From Mycobacterium sp. GA-1841 (lineage in GTDB: Bacteria > Actinomycetota > Actinomycetes > Mycobacteriales > Mycobacteriaceae), in assembly GCF_001954135.1 (NCBI RefSeq), contig NZ_MBEQ01000010.1, positions 45,387 through 109,386 on the forward strand: a stretch of DNA of 64,000 nucleotides. The letters run 5' to 3'. Positions 42,020 through 50,658 of this stretch are shown piece after piece (position 1 is the first letter of the stretch; every line of letters begins with the position of its first letter). Made by a program: the position numbers and the translations under genes. The notes under the pieces are model-generated. The model did no database searches. It was not told where the DNA came from and saw nothing but the letters and a program-made list of their open reading frames with translations.

Positions 42020-43502
42020 CCGAAGAGCCAGATTCAGGTCTGACCAGCCGCTCCCGCAGCTCGCGCTTGAGCACCTTGCCGTAGCTGTTCTTCGGCAGCG
42101 CGTCGATGAATTCGTAGCGCTTGGGCCGTTTGAACCGCGCGATGCGTTCCAGCAGATGTGCATCGAGGGCAGCGGCGTCGACCTCACCCACCACAAACGC
42201 GACGACGACTTCGCCCCAGTCCGCATCGGGGGCTCCCACGACGCCGGCCTCGATCACCCCGGGATGCTCCAGCAGCGCTTCCTCCACCTCGCGGGGATAG
42301 ATGTTGCTGCCGCCGCTGATCACCACGTCCTTGGACCGGTCGCGCAGGGTGAGGTAGCCGCGGGAGTCGAACGAGCCCATGTCCCCGGTGTGTAGCCAGC
42401 CGTCTTCGAGGGTGGCGGCGGTGGCGGTGGGGTTGTTCCAGTAGCCGGACATGACGACGTCACCGCGGCAGACGATCTCACCGATCTCATCGACGGCGGC
42501 CGAGGTGCCGTCGGCGGTGTGGACTGCGACCTCCACCCCGGAGCGCGGATAGCCTACCGAACCTAAAGTGGCATCGGTTGCCTCGATGTGGTCACGACGG
42601 CGCAAGCCGGTGATGGTCATCGGCGCCTCACCTTGGCCATACAGTTGCACGAAGATCGGGCCGTAGGCGGCCAGTGCCCTCTTGAGGCTGTCGACGTACA
42701 TCGGACCACCGCCGTAGACAATGGTTTTCAGATTCTGCGGTCGGGGCCGGCCGGTCTGGATGAGGCGTTGCACCATGGTGGGAGCCAGGAAGGCGCTGCT
42801 GCCGGGATGGTGATCGCACAGGTCGAGGAACTCGTCGGGCTCGAACGCGGCGGATTCGGGAACCACCTGGCGGGCACCACGCAGCACGTACGGTGGGATG
42901 TACAGGCCCGAGCCGTGCGACATCGGGGCGCCGTGGATCAGGCTGCAATTTTCGTCGGGATCGTCGAAATCGGCCAGGTGCGCCAGCGTCATCGCCATCA
43001 GGTTGCGATGGGACAGCATGGCGCCCTTGGACTTTCCGGTGGTGCCGCTGGTGTAGAACAGCCAGGCCAGCACACTCGGGTCGGTGACCGGAGGGGCAGC
43101 GGGGCCGGCGTCGAACCGTGCTTCGTAGGAGTCGGTGCCGATTGTCTCGACCGGCACATCGAGGTCGAGGCCTGCCGCGATCTTGGCGGATGCGAACACC
43201 AGGCTGGCACCGGAATCTGCGACGATGTCGGCCATCTCGCGGGGGTGCAGCTTGTAGTTGATGGGCACGTACACGCACTCGGCCGCCCAGATCGCGAACA
43301 TCAGCTCGACGATCTCGGGCCGGTTCTCGCTGGCGACGGCGATGCGGGTGCCGCGATCACCGAGAGACTTCAATGAGGTGGCCAGCCGCAGTGTCCGCTC
43401 GCGCAACTGAGCCCAGGTATGCACCTGGTGCTCACCGAGAAACACCGCCCCGCGGTCGCCGAATCGAGCGGCTGCTTGATCGAGGACGGCGAAAACGTTC
43501 AT
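42003..43502 (-). CDS. Acyl-CoA ligase (AMP-forming)
   Basis: 499 residues from ATG 43502, overlapping the SDR stop (ATGA). Complete ANL motifs: FYTSGTTGKSKGAMLSH, QLYGQGEAPMTI, GWLHTGDMGSFDSRGYL, DRSKDVVISGGSNIYP and the C-terminal LPKNSYGKVLKREL with the catalytic Lys. Activates an organic acid to CoA-thioester. Last gene of a minus-strand operon (propeller, GntR, ligase, SDR, ligase) in which nearly all junctions overlap. Confidence 0.9.
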   Translation of the reverse strand: MNVFAVLDQAAARFGDRGAVFLGEHQVHTWAQLRERTLRLATSLKSLGDRGTRIAVASENRPEIVELMFAIWAAECVYVPINYKLHPREMADIVADSGASLVFASAKIAAGLDLDVPVETIGTDSYEARFDAGPAAPPVTDPSVLAWLFYTSGTTGKSKGAMLSHRNLMAMTLAHLADFDDPDENCSLIHGAPMSHGSGLYIPPYVLRGARQVVPESAAFEPDEFLDLCDHHPGSSAFLAPTMVQRLIQTGRPRPQNLKTIVYGGGPMYVDSLKRALAAYGPIFVQLYGQGEAPMTITGLRRRDHIEATDATLGSVGYPRSGVEVAVHTADGTSAAVDEIGEIVCRGDVVMSGYWNNPTATAATLEDGWLHTGDMGSFDSRGYLTLRDRSKDVVISGGSNIYPREVEEALLEHPGVIEAGVVGAPDADWGEVVVAFVVGEVDAAALDAHLLERIARFKRPKRYEFIDALPKNSYGKVLKRELRERLVRPESGSSVSRAK

Positions 43503-44272
43503 CGGGCAACCCATTCGGAGCTGAGCGCGAAGTCGGACAGATACTTCGTCGAGCTCCAGCCGCCGTCGACGACGATGGTCTGGCCGTTGATGAAACTCCC
43601 ACCCTCGGAGCACAGGAACGCCACGGTGGAGGCGATGTCGTCGACCCGGCCCAACCGGGTGTGCGGTGTCATCTCGGTCTGCATCTTGCGGAACCCTTCG
43701 TTTTCCAACCGGTGCTCGACCATCGGGGTGACGGTCACGCCTGGGGCCACCGCATTGCAGCGGATACCCTGGGCACCGTACTGGCAGGCGATGTGCGTGG
43801 TCAGCGCCGTCAAACCACCCTTGGCCGCCGAGTATGCCCCGCCGCGCAATCCGCCGACCACGGCGAACGTGGAGGTCACGTTGATGATCGCCGAGCCAGG
43901 GCCCATGTGCGGCAGTACATCTCGGGCCAGTCGGAACGGCGCCCGCAACATGACGCCCAGGAAGTAGTCCAGGGTCTCGTCGTCGGTCTCGTGCAGCGGC
44001 TTGGGACTGCCGATACCGGCATTGTTGACCAGGAAGTCGATGTGCCCCCAGCGCTGCACAGCCGCCTCGACCACGCGGCTCGGGCCGTCGTCGGCGGTCA
44101 GGTCGGCCGCGATGGTCTGCACGCGCTCGGGGTCACCGATCGCGCGCTCGAGTTCGGCCAGTCGCTCTTCATCCCGGCCGGCGCCGAGCACGGCCATGCC
44201 CGCCTCGGCCAGCTTGGTGGCACAGCCGAACCCGATGCCGCTGCTGGCCCCGGTGACGATCGCAACCTGCAT
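43499..44272 (-). CDS. Short-chain dehydrogenase/reductase
   Basis: 257 residues. GASSGIG cofactor motif at 8-14, NNAGIG, catalytic Ser in INVTSTFA, YSAAK (YxxxK) and the C-terminal FINGQTIVVDGGW signature of classical SDRs. Probably a 3-hydroxyacyl-CoA or alcohol dehydrogenase in the same pathway as the two ligases between which it lies (ATGA overlap downstream, 6 bp gap upstream). Confidence 0.9.
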   Translation of the reverse strand: MQVAIVTGASSGIGFGCATKLAEAGMAVLGAGRDEERLAELERAIGDPERVQTIAADLTADDGPSRVVEAAVQRWGHIDFLVNNAGIGSPKPLHETDDETLDYFLGVMLRAPFRLARDVLPHMGPGSAIINVTSTFAVVGGLRGGAYSAAKGGLTALTTHIACQYGAQGIRCNAVAPGVTVTPMVEHRLENEGFRKMQTEMTPHTRLGRVDDIASTVAFLCSEGGSFINGQTIVVDGGWSSTKYLSDFALSSEWVAR

Positions 44273-44278
44273 GACTGG

Positions 44279-45829
44279 TCAACCCTCCAGCGTCGCTCGG
44301 ATGTGGTGCTTCAAGACTTTGCCCGCGTCGTTCTTCGGCAGCGCATCCCAGATCTCCACCCGCTCCGGGGTTTTGAACCGGGCCAGGCCATGCTCAGCCA
44401 GCACCCGGCCCAGGTCGGCCACATCGGGCCGGTGGCCGTCGGCCGTCACCAGCACCGCGCAAGCCCGCTCGCCGGTGCGGTCGTCGGGCAGGCCGACCAC
44501 GGCCACCTCGATGATGCCGAGCTCGCCGACCAGCAGGTCTTCGACTTCCTTCGGGGAGATGTTCTCCCCGTTGCGGATGATGAGGTCTTTGGCCCGGCCG
44601 GTCACCTGCAGATAGTCGCCATCGATCCAGCGGCCGAGGTCGCCCGTGCGGAAAAAGCCGTTCTCGTCGAAAGATTCGGTGTCGTCTTCGGAGTGCAGAT
44701 AACCCAACAGCATCTGTGGACCGCGAGCCCGGACCTCTCCGCACACCAGCCGGACCTCGGCGATGCCGGGTCGGCCATCGGTCTCTGCGGCGTGCTCGAC
44801 ATCACCGGGAGCCAGTGAGCCGACGGTGGTCACCGGGACCTCGGTGGAGCCGTACACCCGGCTGACCACGGCCCGGTCGAAATACGACGACGCGCGCCGG
44901 ATCAGCGACGGCGGCACGGAGGCCCCACCGCAAATGAAAACCTTGAGGTCGGGCAGCCGGGTGCCGGCCCGTTCGGCGGCGCCGAGGAGCTGCTCCAGAA
45001 ACGGCGTGGCACCGGCCATGTGGGTGCACCCGTGTGCAGTCATCAACGCCACGCCGTCCTCGGCGTTCCAGCGCTGCATCAGCACCGCGGTGCTGCCCAA
45101 CAACAGTGGGCATTCGAACGCGTAGATGGAGCCGCCGATGTGCGCGATGGGCGAGGGCACCAGGAAGGTGTCGCCAGGGTCGACTATCCAGTGCTCACGT
45201 AGCTGGCGGATCAACGCGTGGATCGAGTTGTGGCTGTGCAGTACCCCTTTGGGGCGGCCAGTGGTGCCCGAGGTGTACATGATCATCCGGACCGCGTCCG
45301 GGTCGAGGGCCGGCAACTCACCCTCGGCGGTATCGCTCAGTGTCTCGAACGGCCGGTGCGGGCCGGGATCTCCGCGCAACACCACGACTTCCGGTGGGCT
45401 CTCCAACTGTGCGCAGATCCGAGTGAGCATGGCTGCGTAGTCGTGGGAGCCGAATTCGGCGGGGATGAAGATCGCTCGGCTCTGCGCATCGGCGAGGATG
45501 AAGCTCAGCTCACGGTCCCGCAGGGAGGGCAGGATCGGGTTGACCACCATGCCGGCCAGCGTGGCGCCCAGGTAGATGACCGCGGCCTCGTGCCAGTTGG
45601 GCAGCATGAACGACACCACGCTGCCCGGCGGCATCCACTCGGCCAACTGCAGCGCGAGAGCCCGGGCCCGGGTGTGCAATTCGCCGGCGGTCAGGGTGGT
45701 TTCGCCGTCGATCACCAGCGCCCGGTCCGGGGTAGCACGTGCTGCGTCGGCCAGGGCCTCGGCCAGGGTGGTGGAGACCCACAGCCCGCGTGCGTAGGCA
45801 TCAGCTGCGCGGGCGTGATCGTGTCGCAT
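44279..45829 (-). CDS. Acyl-CoA ligase (AMP-forming)
   Basis: 516 residues. Motifs: RMIMYTSGTTGRPKGVLHSH, SRVYGSTEVPVTTV, FFRTGDLGRWIDGDYL, KDLIIRNGENISPKEVED, and LPKNDAGKVLKHHI with catalytic Lys. Similar to ligases labelled cyclohexanecarboxylate- or fatty-acid-CoA ligase; the real acid is unknown. Start ATG 45829 overlaps the GntR stop (ATGA), so regulator and enzyme are made together. Confidence 0.9.
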   Translation of the reverse strand: MRHDHARAADAYARGLWVSTTLAEALADAARATPDRALVIDGETTLTAGELHTRARALALQLAEWMPPGSVVSFMLPNWHEAAVIYLGATLAGMVVNPILPSLRDRELSFILADAQSRAIFIPAEFGSHDYAAMLTRICAQLESPPEVVVLRGDPGPHRPFETLSDTAEGELPALDPDAVRMIMYTSGTTGRPKGVLHSHNSIHALIRQLREHWIVDPGDTFLVPSPIAHIGGSIYAFECPLLLGSTAVLMQRWNAEDGVALMTAHGCTHMAGATPFLEQLLGAAERAGTRLPDLKVFICGGASVPPSLIRRASSYFDRAVVSRVYGSTEVPVTTVGSLAPGDVEHAAETDGRPGIAEVRLVCGEVRARGPQMLLGYLHSEDDTESFDENGFFRTGDLGRWIDGDYLQVTGRAKDLIIRNGENISPKEVEDLLVGELGIIEVAVVGLPDDRTGERACAVLVTADGHRPDVADLGRVLAEHGLARFKTPERVEIWDALPKNDAGKVLKHHIRATLEG

Positions 45830-46566
45830 CAGCCTTTGACCCGGCGCATCGTCATGGCATGCCGGAATCGGTCCGACGGGTGCGTGTTGACGGTCACCTG
45901 CGCGATCTCCCCGTCGGAAGTGGTGTAGGTCCGCTGCATCTGCAGGGCCGCGCTACCCGGCGGGACTTTGAGCGTGGCAGCCAGTTCGCCGGTCGCCGAG
46001 ATCGCGGAAATCACCTGGTGCACTTCGACGATGCTGACCCCGAACAGGTCTTCGATCAGAGGAAAGATCGGGCCGGAGTGTCGCTGCAGGAGCCGGCCGA
46101 CGGCGGCGAAGCTTCGGTTGATGTAGTACTCGGTGCGGCACACCGGTGCCGCACCGTCGTCGGCCTGCCTGTAGCCGCGCACCGCCAGCCACTGTTCGCC
46201 GAGCGGAAGCCCCGTGCGGTCGGTTAATTCGGCGTCGATCGTCACCATGGCATTGGACTCGATGGTGAACTGCGCCCCGGTGGCGAACGCCAACAGGTCG
46301 TTGATCGAAACCACGTCCTGGGCATAGGTGTTGGTGGCCGCTCGCGGGGCGACCAGGGTCCCGGCGCGTGGCCGTGAGGTGACCAGGTTGTCGTCGCGCA
46401 ACCGGCGCAGCGCTTCGCGCACGGTGTAGCGGCTGACCTCGAAGCGCTCGCACAGTTCGTGTTCGGTGGGTAGCTGCGAGCCCACCGGATACACCCCGTC
46501 GACGATCTCCTTGCGCAGGGTGCGCGCCACCTGGAGGTAGCGGTGTTCGGCGTGTGTGACCGTCAT
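45829..46566 (-). CDS. GntR-family regulator (HutC type, UTRA domain)
   Basis: 245 residues from ATG 46566. Winged helix at about 8-72: RYLQVARTLRKEIVDGVYPV, GSQLPTEHELCERFEVSRYT and VREALRRLRDDNLV. The C-terminal UTRA ligand domain (about 90-240) shows CRTEYYINRSFAAVG and LIEDLFGVSIVEVHQVI. It lies inside the operon, 4 bp after the propeller gene. The TTGTCCGGACAA palindromes in the divergent region 48179-48332 are probable binding sites, so it would control both the minus and plus operons. Confidence 0.9.
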   Translation of the reverse strand: MTVTHAEHRYLQVARTLRKEIVDGVYPVGSQLPTEHELCERFEVSRYTVREALRRLRDDNLVTSRPRAGTLVAPRAATNTYAQDVVSINDLLAFATGAQFTIESNAMVTIDAELTDRTGLPLGEQWLAVRGYRQADDGAAPVCRTEYYINRSFAAVGRLLQRHSGPIFPLIEDLFGVSIVEVHQVISAISATGELAATLKVPPGSAALQMQRTYTTSDGEIAQVTVNTHPSDRFRHAMTMRRVKG

Positions 46567-46570
46567 GGTG

Positions 46571-48178
46571 TCAGCCTCGGCGCAGCGCCAACACGCTGCC
46601 GTCACCATCGCCCGAGATGTAAAGGGTTCCATCGGCTCCCGCGGTGATCCCGGCGAACGGCCCCTGCGGGCCGGAGAACGGCGGCATGCCTTTGAGTGGT
46701 TTGGGTGTCACCCCGGGCGGCGGGCCCACCGGCAGGCCGGCGGCGATGACCGTGCGGGCGGCGGTGTCCAAGTCGTACTCGATGACCTCTTTACTGCCGG
46801 AGTCGACGATGTAGAGCGCGCCGTCGCGCACCAGAATGCCGTGCGGCGTATGTAATCCGTCCACCAACGGGGCGGCACCACCGTCGCTGACGCGCAGGAC
46901 ACCGCCGGCCACCGAGACCAGCGGGGCGCCGTCCGGTCCGAGTGTCACACCGACCGGGGTGTCCAGGCCCGACGCCAGCACATTCACCGCACCGTCACGC
47001 ACCGAGAGCAGCCGTCCCGCACCTTGTTCGACCACCAGCACGGACCCGTCGGGGGCCAATGCCACACCGTAGGGCTGGTCGATACCACTGGCCAATACCT
47101 GGCTCACCTCGTCGTCGTCACCGCCCGGGCGGAAACGCGCCACCGTGTCGGCGGCGGTGCTGACGATGAATTCCCCTGGGCCCGAGTCGATCACCCCGCG
47201 CAGGAAACCCGGGTAGCCGGGGGAGAACAGCATCGCGACGGTCTGCAGGCCCCCGTCGGGCCCGACCCGGTAGAAATAGGTGCCGTCGGCAACATACAGA
47301 TTGCCGTCGGCTCCGACGGCCAGATCCAGCGGCCAGTTCAGCCCGCCGGGGAGCAGGGCCCGCGTGTCGCCCGAAAGGATCTCGGTGATCTCGCCGGTGA
47401 AGTTCGAGACGAACAGGCGACCGTCGACGAAGGTGCAGTTGTCCAGGCCCGGGGTCAGCTGGGCCAGCAGCCTCTGGTCACCGGTGCGGGGGTCGATGCG
47501 CAACACCTGGCCGCTGGCCACCTGGGTAGAGACGATGTATCCGTCGGTGTCGAACTTGACCGAGTCCGGGACGCCCAGGCCGGAGCCCACCACCTGGGGC
47601 TCGACAGGGCCTTTTTGGTCAGGGTCTAGTTTCCAGATCTCGTTGGCCCCCATCACCGGGAAGTAGAGCAGCCCGTCGGGGCCCACCTCCATCGCATTGG
47701 GGGAGGGCACGTCCTCCAGCAGGATCCGCGGCGCGCCGCCGGCGAGGTCGAACTCCATGAGTCGGCCACCCTCGCGGCATTCCCCGACGAACAACCGGCC
47801 CTGATGAAACGTGATGCCGTTGGCCGAGGGGATGTCGTCGCGCAGCACCCGGGTGGTGCCGTCGGCGGCACGGACACTGACCCGGCCGTCCATCACCTCG
47901 GTGGCATAGAGGTTGCCGTCGGCGTCGAACGCGACGTCGTCGGGGGCGATGATGTCGCCGCCTTTTGCGCTGACGGTCTCGAGCCGTCCGGTGGCCGGGT
48001 CGAGGGCGCTGATCTGGCTGCCGGTCACCTGCGCGACGTAGATGCGGCCGTCGGGGCCGGTGCGCAGGCCGTTCGCGCCGAACAGTCGGCTCGCGGCGGT
48101 GACCTGCTCCAACGTCCAGTGCCCGGCTGCCGTCGGGTTTGCGGTGTACCTGGCCTCAGATACCGAAGCGGCGCTCAT
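46571..48178 (-). CDS. SMP-30/NHL-type beta-propeller protein
   Basis: 535 residues from ATG 48178 (TTG 48196 possible). Many repeats of the PDG-x-x-Y-V type: TGPDGRIYVAQVTG, DADGNLYATEV, GADGNLYVADG, APDGSVLVVEQG, GADGTLYISGDG. Enough repeats for one or two propellers of the gluconolactonase/SMP-30 class. No signal peptide. Possibly a lactonase that opens lactones formed by the Baeyer-Villiger-type enzymes; this is inference. First gene of the minus-strand operon. Confidence 0.8.
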   Translation of the reverse strand: MSAASVSEARYTANPTAAGHWTLEQVTAASRLFGANGLRTGPDGRIYVAQVTGSQISALDPATGRLETVSAKGGDIIAPDDVAFDADGNLYATEVMDGRVSVRAADGTTRVLRDDIPSANGITFHQGRLFVGECREGGRLMEFDLAGGAPRILLEDVPSPNAMEVGPDGLLYFPVMGANEIWKLDPDQKGPVEPQVVGSGLGVPDSVKFDTDGYIVSTQVASGQVLRIDPRTGDQRLLAQLTPGLDNCTFVDGRLFVSNFTGEITEILSGDTRALLPGGLNWPLDLAVGADGNLYVADGTYFYRVGPDGGLQTVAMLFSPGYPGFLRGVIDSGPGEFIVSTAADTVARFRPGGDDDEVSQVLASGIDQPYGVALAPDGSVLVVEQGAGRLLSVRDGAVNVLASGLDTPVGVTLGPDGAPLVSVAGGVLRVSDGGAAPLVDGLHTPHGILVRDGALYIVDSGSKEVIEYDLDTAARTVIAAGLPVGPPPGVTPKPLKGMPPFSGPQGPFAGITAGADGTLYISGDGDGSVLALRRG

Positions 48179-48332
48179 GACCTCGGACGTTAGCAAGTCC
48201 CCGTAGTCCAGACAATAGCTGTCACCGGGTGTAGATCCGCCCTTGACGGTTGAATAACCCCTGGGGAATAGTGTTCTCCAATATGGAAATCACAATGTAT
48301 TGTCCGGACAATTAGGCCGATAAGGTTTGCGA
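48179..48332. promoter_or_regulatory. Divergent promoter region with GntR-type operators
   Basis: 154 bp between the propeller operon (-) and the SDR/Rieske operon (+). It contains the perfect 14-base palindrome ATTGTCCGGACAAT at 48299-48312, 21 bp before the SDR start, and a second similar site AGTCCAGACAAT at 48205-48216 (10 of 12 positions shared). The first is placed to repress the plus operon, the second the minus operon. The GntR protein encoded at 45829-46566 is the obvious candidate. Confidence 0.6.
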
Positions 48333-49178
48333 ATGGATGGTTCCCTGAACCTGGACGGCCGGGTCGTGGTGGTGTCGGGCGCCGGCGGCGGCGGTATCGG
48401 CACCACCGTCACGCGGATGGCGGCCGAGGCCGGGGCCACGGTGGTGGCGGTCAGTCGCTCGCAGGACAACCTCGACACCCACGTCGCGCCGCTGGCCGAC
48501 AAGGGATTGAACGTGGTGACGGTGGCGGCCGATGCGTCGACCGACGAGGGCATCGCCACGGTGCTCGACGCGGCTCGCCAGGCCGACGGCCAGTTGTACG
48601 GACTGGTCAACGTCGCTGGCGGTGCGGCCCCGTCCACCTGGATGCCGGCCACCCGGGTGTCACGGGCCGACTGGCGCGAATTGTTCACCGCCAACCTCGA
48701 AACCATGTTCTTCATGAGCCAGGCTGTGGCTTCGGAGATCCGGGCCCAGGGGAACCCGGGCTCGATCGTGTCGGTGTCCTCGATCAGCGGTATGAACACT
48801 GCGCCGTACCACGTCGCCTACGGCACCGCGAAGGCCGCGATCGTGGCGGCCACCCGAACTATGGCGGCCGAGCTTGCCGCCGAAGGCATCCGGGTCAACG
48901 CCGTCGCCCCCGGGGTCACCGAAACCGCGGCCTCCGCAACGTATGTCGACGCCGACCCCGAGCGCGATCAACGGGCGATCGCGATGGGCCGCCGCGGCAC
49001 GCCCGAGGAGCAGGCTGGGGCGATCCTGTTTCTGCTCTCGGATCTGTCGAGCTACATCACCGGCCAGACCATCCTGGTCGACGGCGGCCTCAACCTGCGC
49101 TGGACGCATCTCGGCGCTGACAACACCTCGCTGTTCCTCAAGGACGAATCCTTCCGCGAAGCCATCAGGAGGATCTAG
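48333..49178 (+). CDS. Short-chain dehydrogenase/reductase
   Basis: 281 residues from ATG 48333 (AAGG seven bases upstream). Cofactor region VVSGAGGGGIGTTV, LVNVAGG in place of NNAG, catalytic Ser in SVSSISG, YGTAK (YxxxK) and YITGQTILVDGGL. First gene of the plus-strand block. TAGTG overlap with the Rieske oxygenase gene, so it may oxidise the hydroxylated product of that enzyme. Confidence 0.88.
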   Translation: MDGSLNLDGRVVVVSGAGGGGIGTTVTRMAAEAGATVVAVSRSQDNLDTHVAPLADKGLNVVTVAADASTDEGIATVLDAARQADGQLYGLVNVAGGAAPSTWMPATRVSRADWRELFTANLETMFFMSQAVASEIRAQGNPGSIVSVSSISGMNTAPYHVAYGTAKAAIVAATRTMAAELAAEGIRVNAVAPGVTETAASATYVDADPERDQRAIAMGRRGTPEEQAGAILFLLSDLSSYITGQTILVDGGLNLRWTHLGADNTSLFLKDESFREAIRRI

Positions 49179-50593
49179 TGGCCCATACCGAATCCGACCT
49201 CGACGCCGCGATGGAGGTCGACGCTGAACCGGACGACTCGACCGGAATCATCGCCGAGGACCTGTCCGAGCCGACGACCATCCCGGTCGAGGCCTATATC
49301 TCGGCGGACTACGCCCGCGCGGAACGGGATCGACTGTGGCGCAAGGTGTGGCAGCAGGTGGGCCGGGTCGAGGAGATTCCCGAGGTCGGCAGCTACCTGA
49401 CGTATGACATCCTCGACGACTCGATCATCATCGTCCGAACCGGCGCGGACACCTTTGCCGCCCACCACAACGTCTGCATGCACCGCGGCCGCAAGCTCAT
49501 CGACAACCCCGAGGGCGCCAAGAACGCTACCGGCCGGGCCCGGAAATCCTTCGTCTGCGGGTTCCACGGCTGGACCTACGGTCTCGACGGAGCCTGCACC
49601 CACATTCGGGAACAGGATGACTGGCAGGGCAAGCTCACTCCGCGCAACACACATCTGGCGCCGGTGCAGGTGGATACCTGGGGCGGCTGGCTTTTCATCA
49701 ACATGGATCCGCACTGCGAGCCGTTGATCGACTATCTGTACCCGGCAGCCAAGATCCTCGACCCATTCGGGTTGGAGAACATGCGATACAAGTGGCGCAA
49801 GTGGTTGTACTTCGACTGCAACTGGAAGGTCGCGATGGAGGCCTTCAACGAGACCTACCACGTGTTCACCACGCACCCGGAGTTCAACCAGTTCGGCGAG
49901 TTCAAGGGCTGGGCGAAGGCACAGGGCAAGCACAGCAACATCGGTTACGACGCGCCGAAAGGCATGGACGAGACCAAGTCCAAGATCCGCCTGGGAACCG
50001 GTGATCCGCGTATCTCGACGGCCGAGATGCAGATCTACACCATGGAAGAGACCAACGCGACGACCACCAACACACTGGTGAATGCCGCCAAGCGATTGGT
50101 CGACGAACTCCCGGAGGGCACCCCGGCTGACGAGGTGCTGCAGCACTGGCTGGCCTCGGCCCGCCGCGATGACGAGGCGCGTGGGGTGATCTGGCCGACC
50201 ATCCCGCCGGACATCCTGGGGCAGAGTGGCACCGCGTGGCAGATCTTCCCGAACTTCCAAGTAGGTCAGGGTCTGACGAGCGCGCTGTGCTACAGCGCGC
50301 GCCCCGATCCGAGCTACAACCCGGACAAGTGCATCTTCGAGGTCGCCGTCTTCGAGCTGTACCCCAAAGGTGAAGAGCCGCAGACCGAGTGGGCCTACAC
50401 CCCGAAGGATTCTCCGAACTGGCTGTCGGTGCTGCCGCAGGATTTCTCGAACATGGCGGCGGTGCAGCAGGGGATGAAGTCGGCGGGCTTCCCCGGGACT
50501 CTGCCGAATCCCTACCGCGAACGCAGCACCGTCAACCTGCACTACCAACTTTCCAAGTACATGGGCACCGGAGAGCCCACCGACATCCAGTGA
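49178..50593 (+). CDS. Rieske non-heme iron oxygenase, alpha-type subunit
   Basis: 471 residues from GTG 49178. Rieske cluster ligands C100-M-H102 and C127-G-F-H130; the spacing between the two halves is longer than usual because of an insertion (about 106-122). Mononuclear iron ligands H228 and H233 in NETYHVFTTH, with a Glu/Asn bridge region just before. The C-terminal domain is of the aromatic-ring-hydroxylating type. No beta subunit, ferredoxin or reductase lies nearby, so the redox partner comes from elsewhere. Hydroxylates an unknown cyclic substrate. Confidence 0.92.
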   Translation: MAHTESDLDAAMEVDAEPDDSTGIIAEDLSEPTTIPVEAYISADYARAERDRLWRKVWQQVGRVEEIPEVGSYLTYDILDDSIIIVRTGADTFAAHHNVCMHRGRKLIDNPEGAKNATGRARKSFVCGFHGWTYGLDGACTHIREQDDWQGKLTPRNTHLAPVQVDTWGGWLFINMDPHCEPLIDYLYPAAKILDPFGLENMRYKWRKWLYFDCNWKVAMEAFNETYHVFTTHPEFNQFGEFKGWAKAQGKHSNIGYDAPKGMDETKSKIRLGTGDPRISTAEMQIYTMEETNATTTNTLVNAAKRLVDELPEGTPADEVLQHWLASARRDDEARGVIWPTIPPDILGQSGTAWQIFPNFQVGQGLTSALCYSARPDPSYNPDKCIFEVAVFELYPKGEEPQTEWAYTPKDSPNWLSVLPQDFSNMAAVQQGMKSAGFPGTLPNPYRERSTVNLHYQLSKYMGTGEPTDIQ

Positions 50594-50640
50594 TTTGGGT
50601 GCGTTCAGTAACGGTCAGCGTTACCAGACGCACACAAATC
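50592..50640. repeat. Long imperfect inverted repeat before the flavin monooxygenase gene
   Basis: Two 22-base arms (50592-50613 and 50619-50640) are complementary at 18 positions around a 5-base centre, including GATTTG/CAAATC, GTGCGT/ACGCAC and GTAACG/CGTTAC. It fills the 65 bp gap between the Rieske and luciferase-like genes, ends 7 bp before the GGAG ribosome-binding site, and could be an mRNA hairpin (partial terminator or stability element) or an operator. Confidence 0.65.
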
Positions 50641-50658
50641 GCCCGATAAGGAGCGAAC

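Noticed and set aside
42588..44818. Long plus-strand frames opposite the ligase and SDR genes
   Set aside because: Antisense shadows; minus-strand products carry complete ANL and SDR motifs.
49175..50548. 457-codon minus-strand frame opposite the Rieske gene
   Set aside because: No recognisable motif; the plus-strand frame has both Rieske and mononuclear iron ligands.
49178..50593. Calling the Rieske protein KshA (3-ketosteroid 9-alpha-hydroxylase)
   Set aside because: Length and ligand spacing differ, and no kshB or kst-type genes are adjacent; a steroid substrate is not shown.
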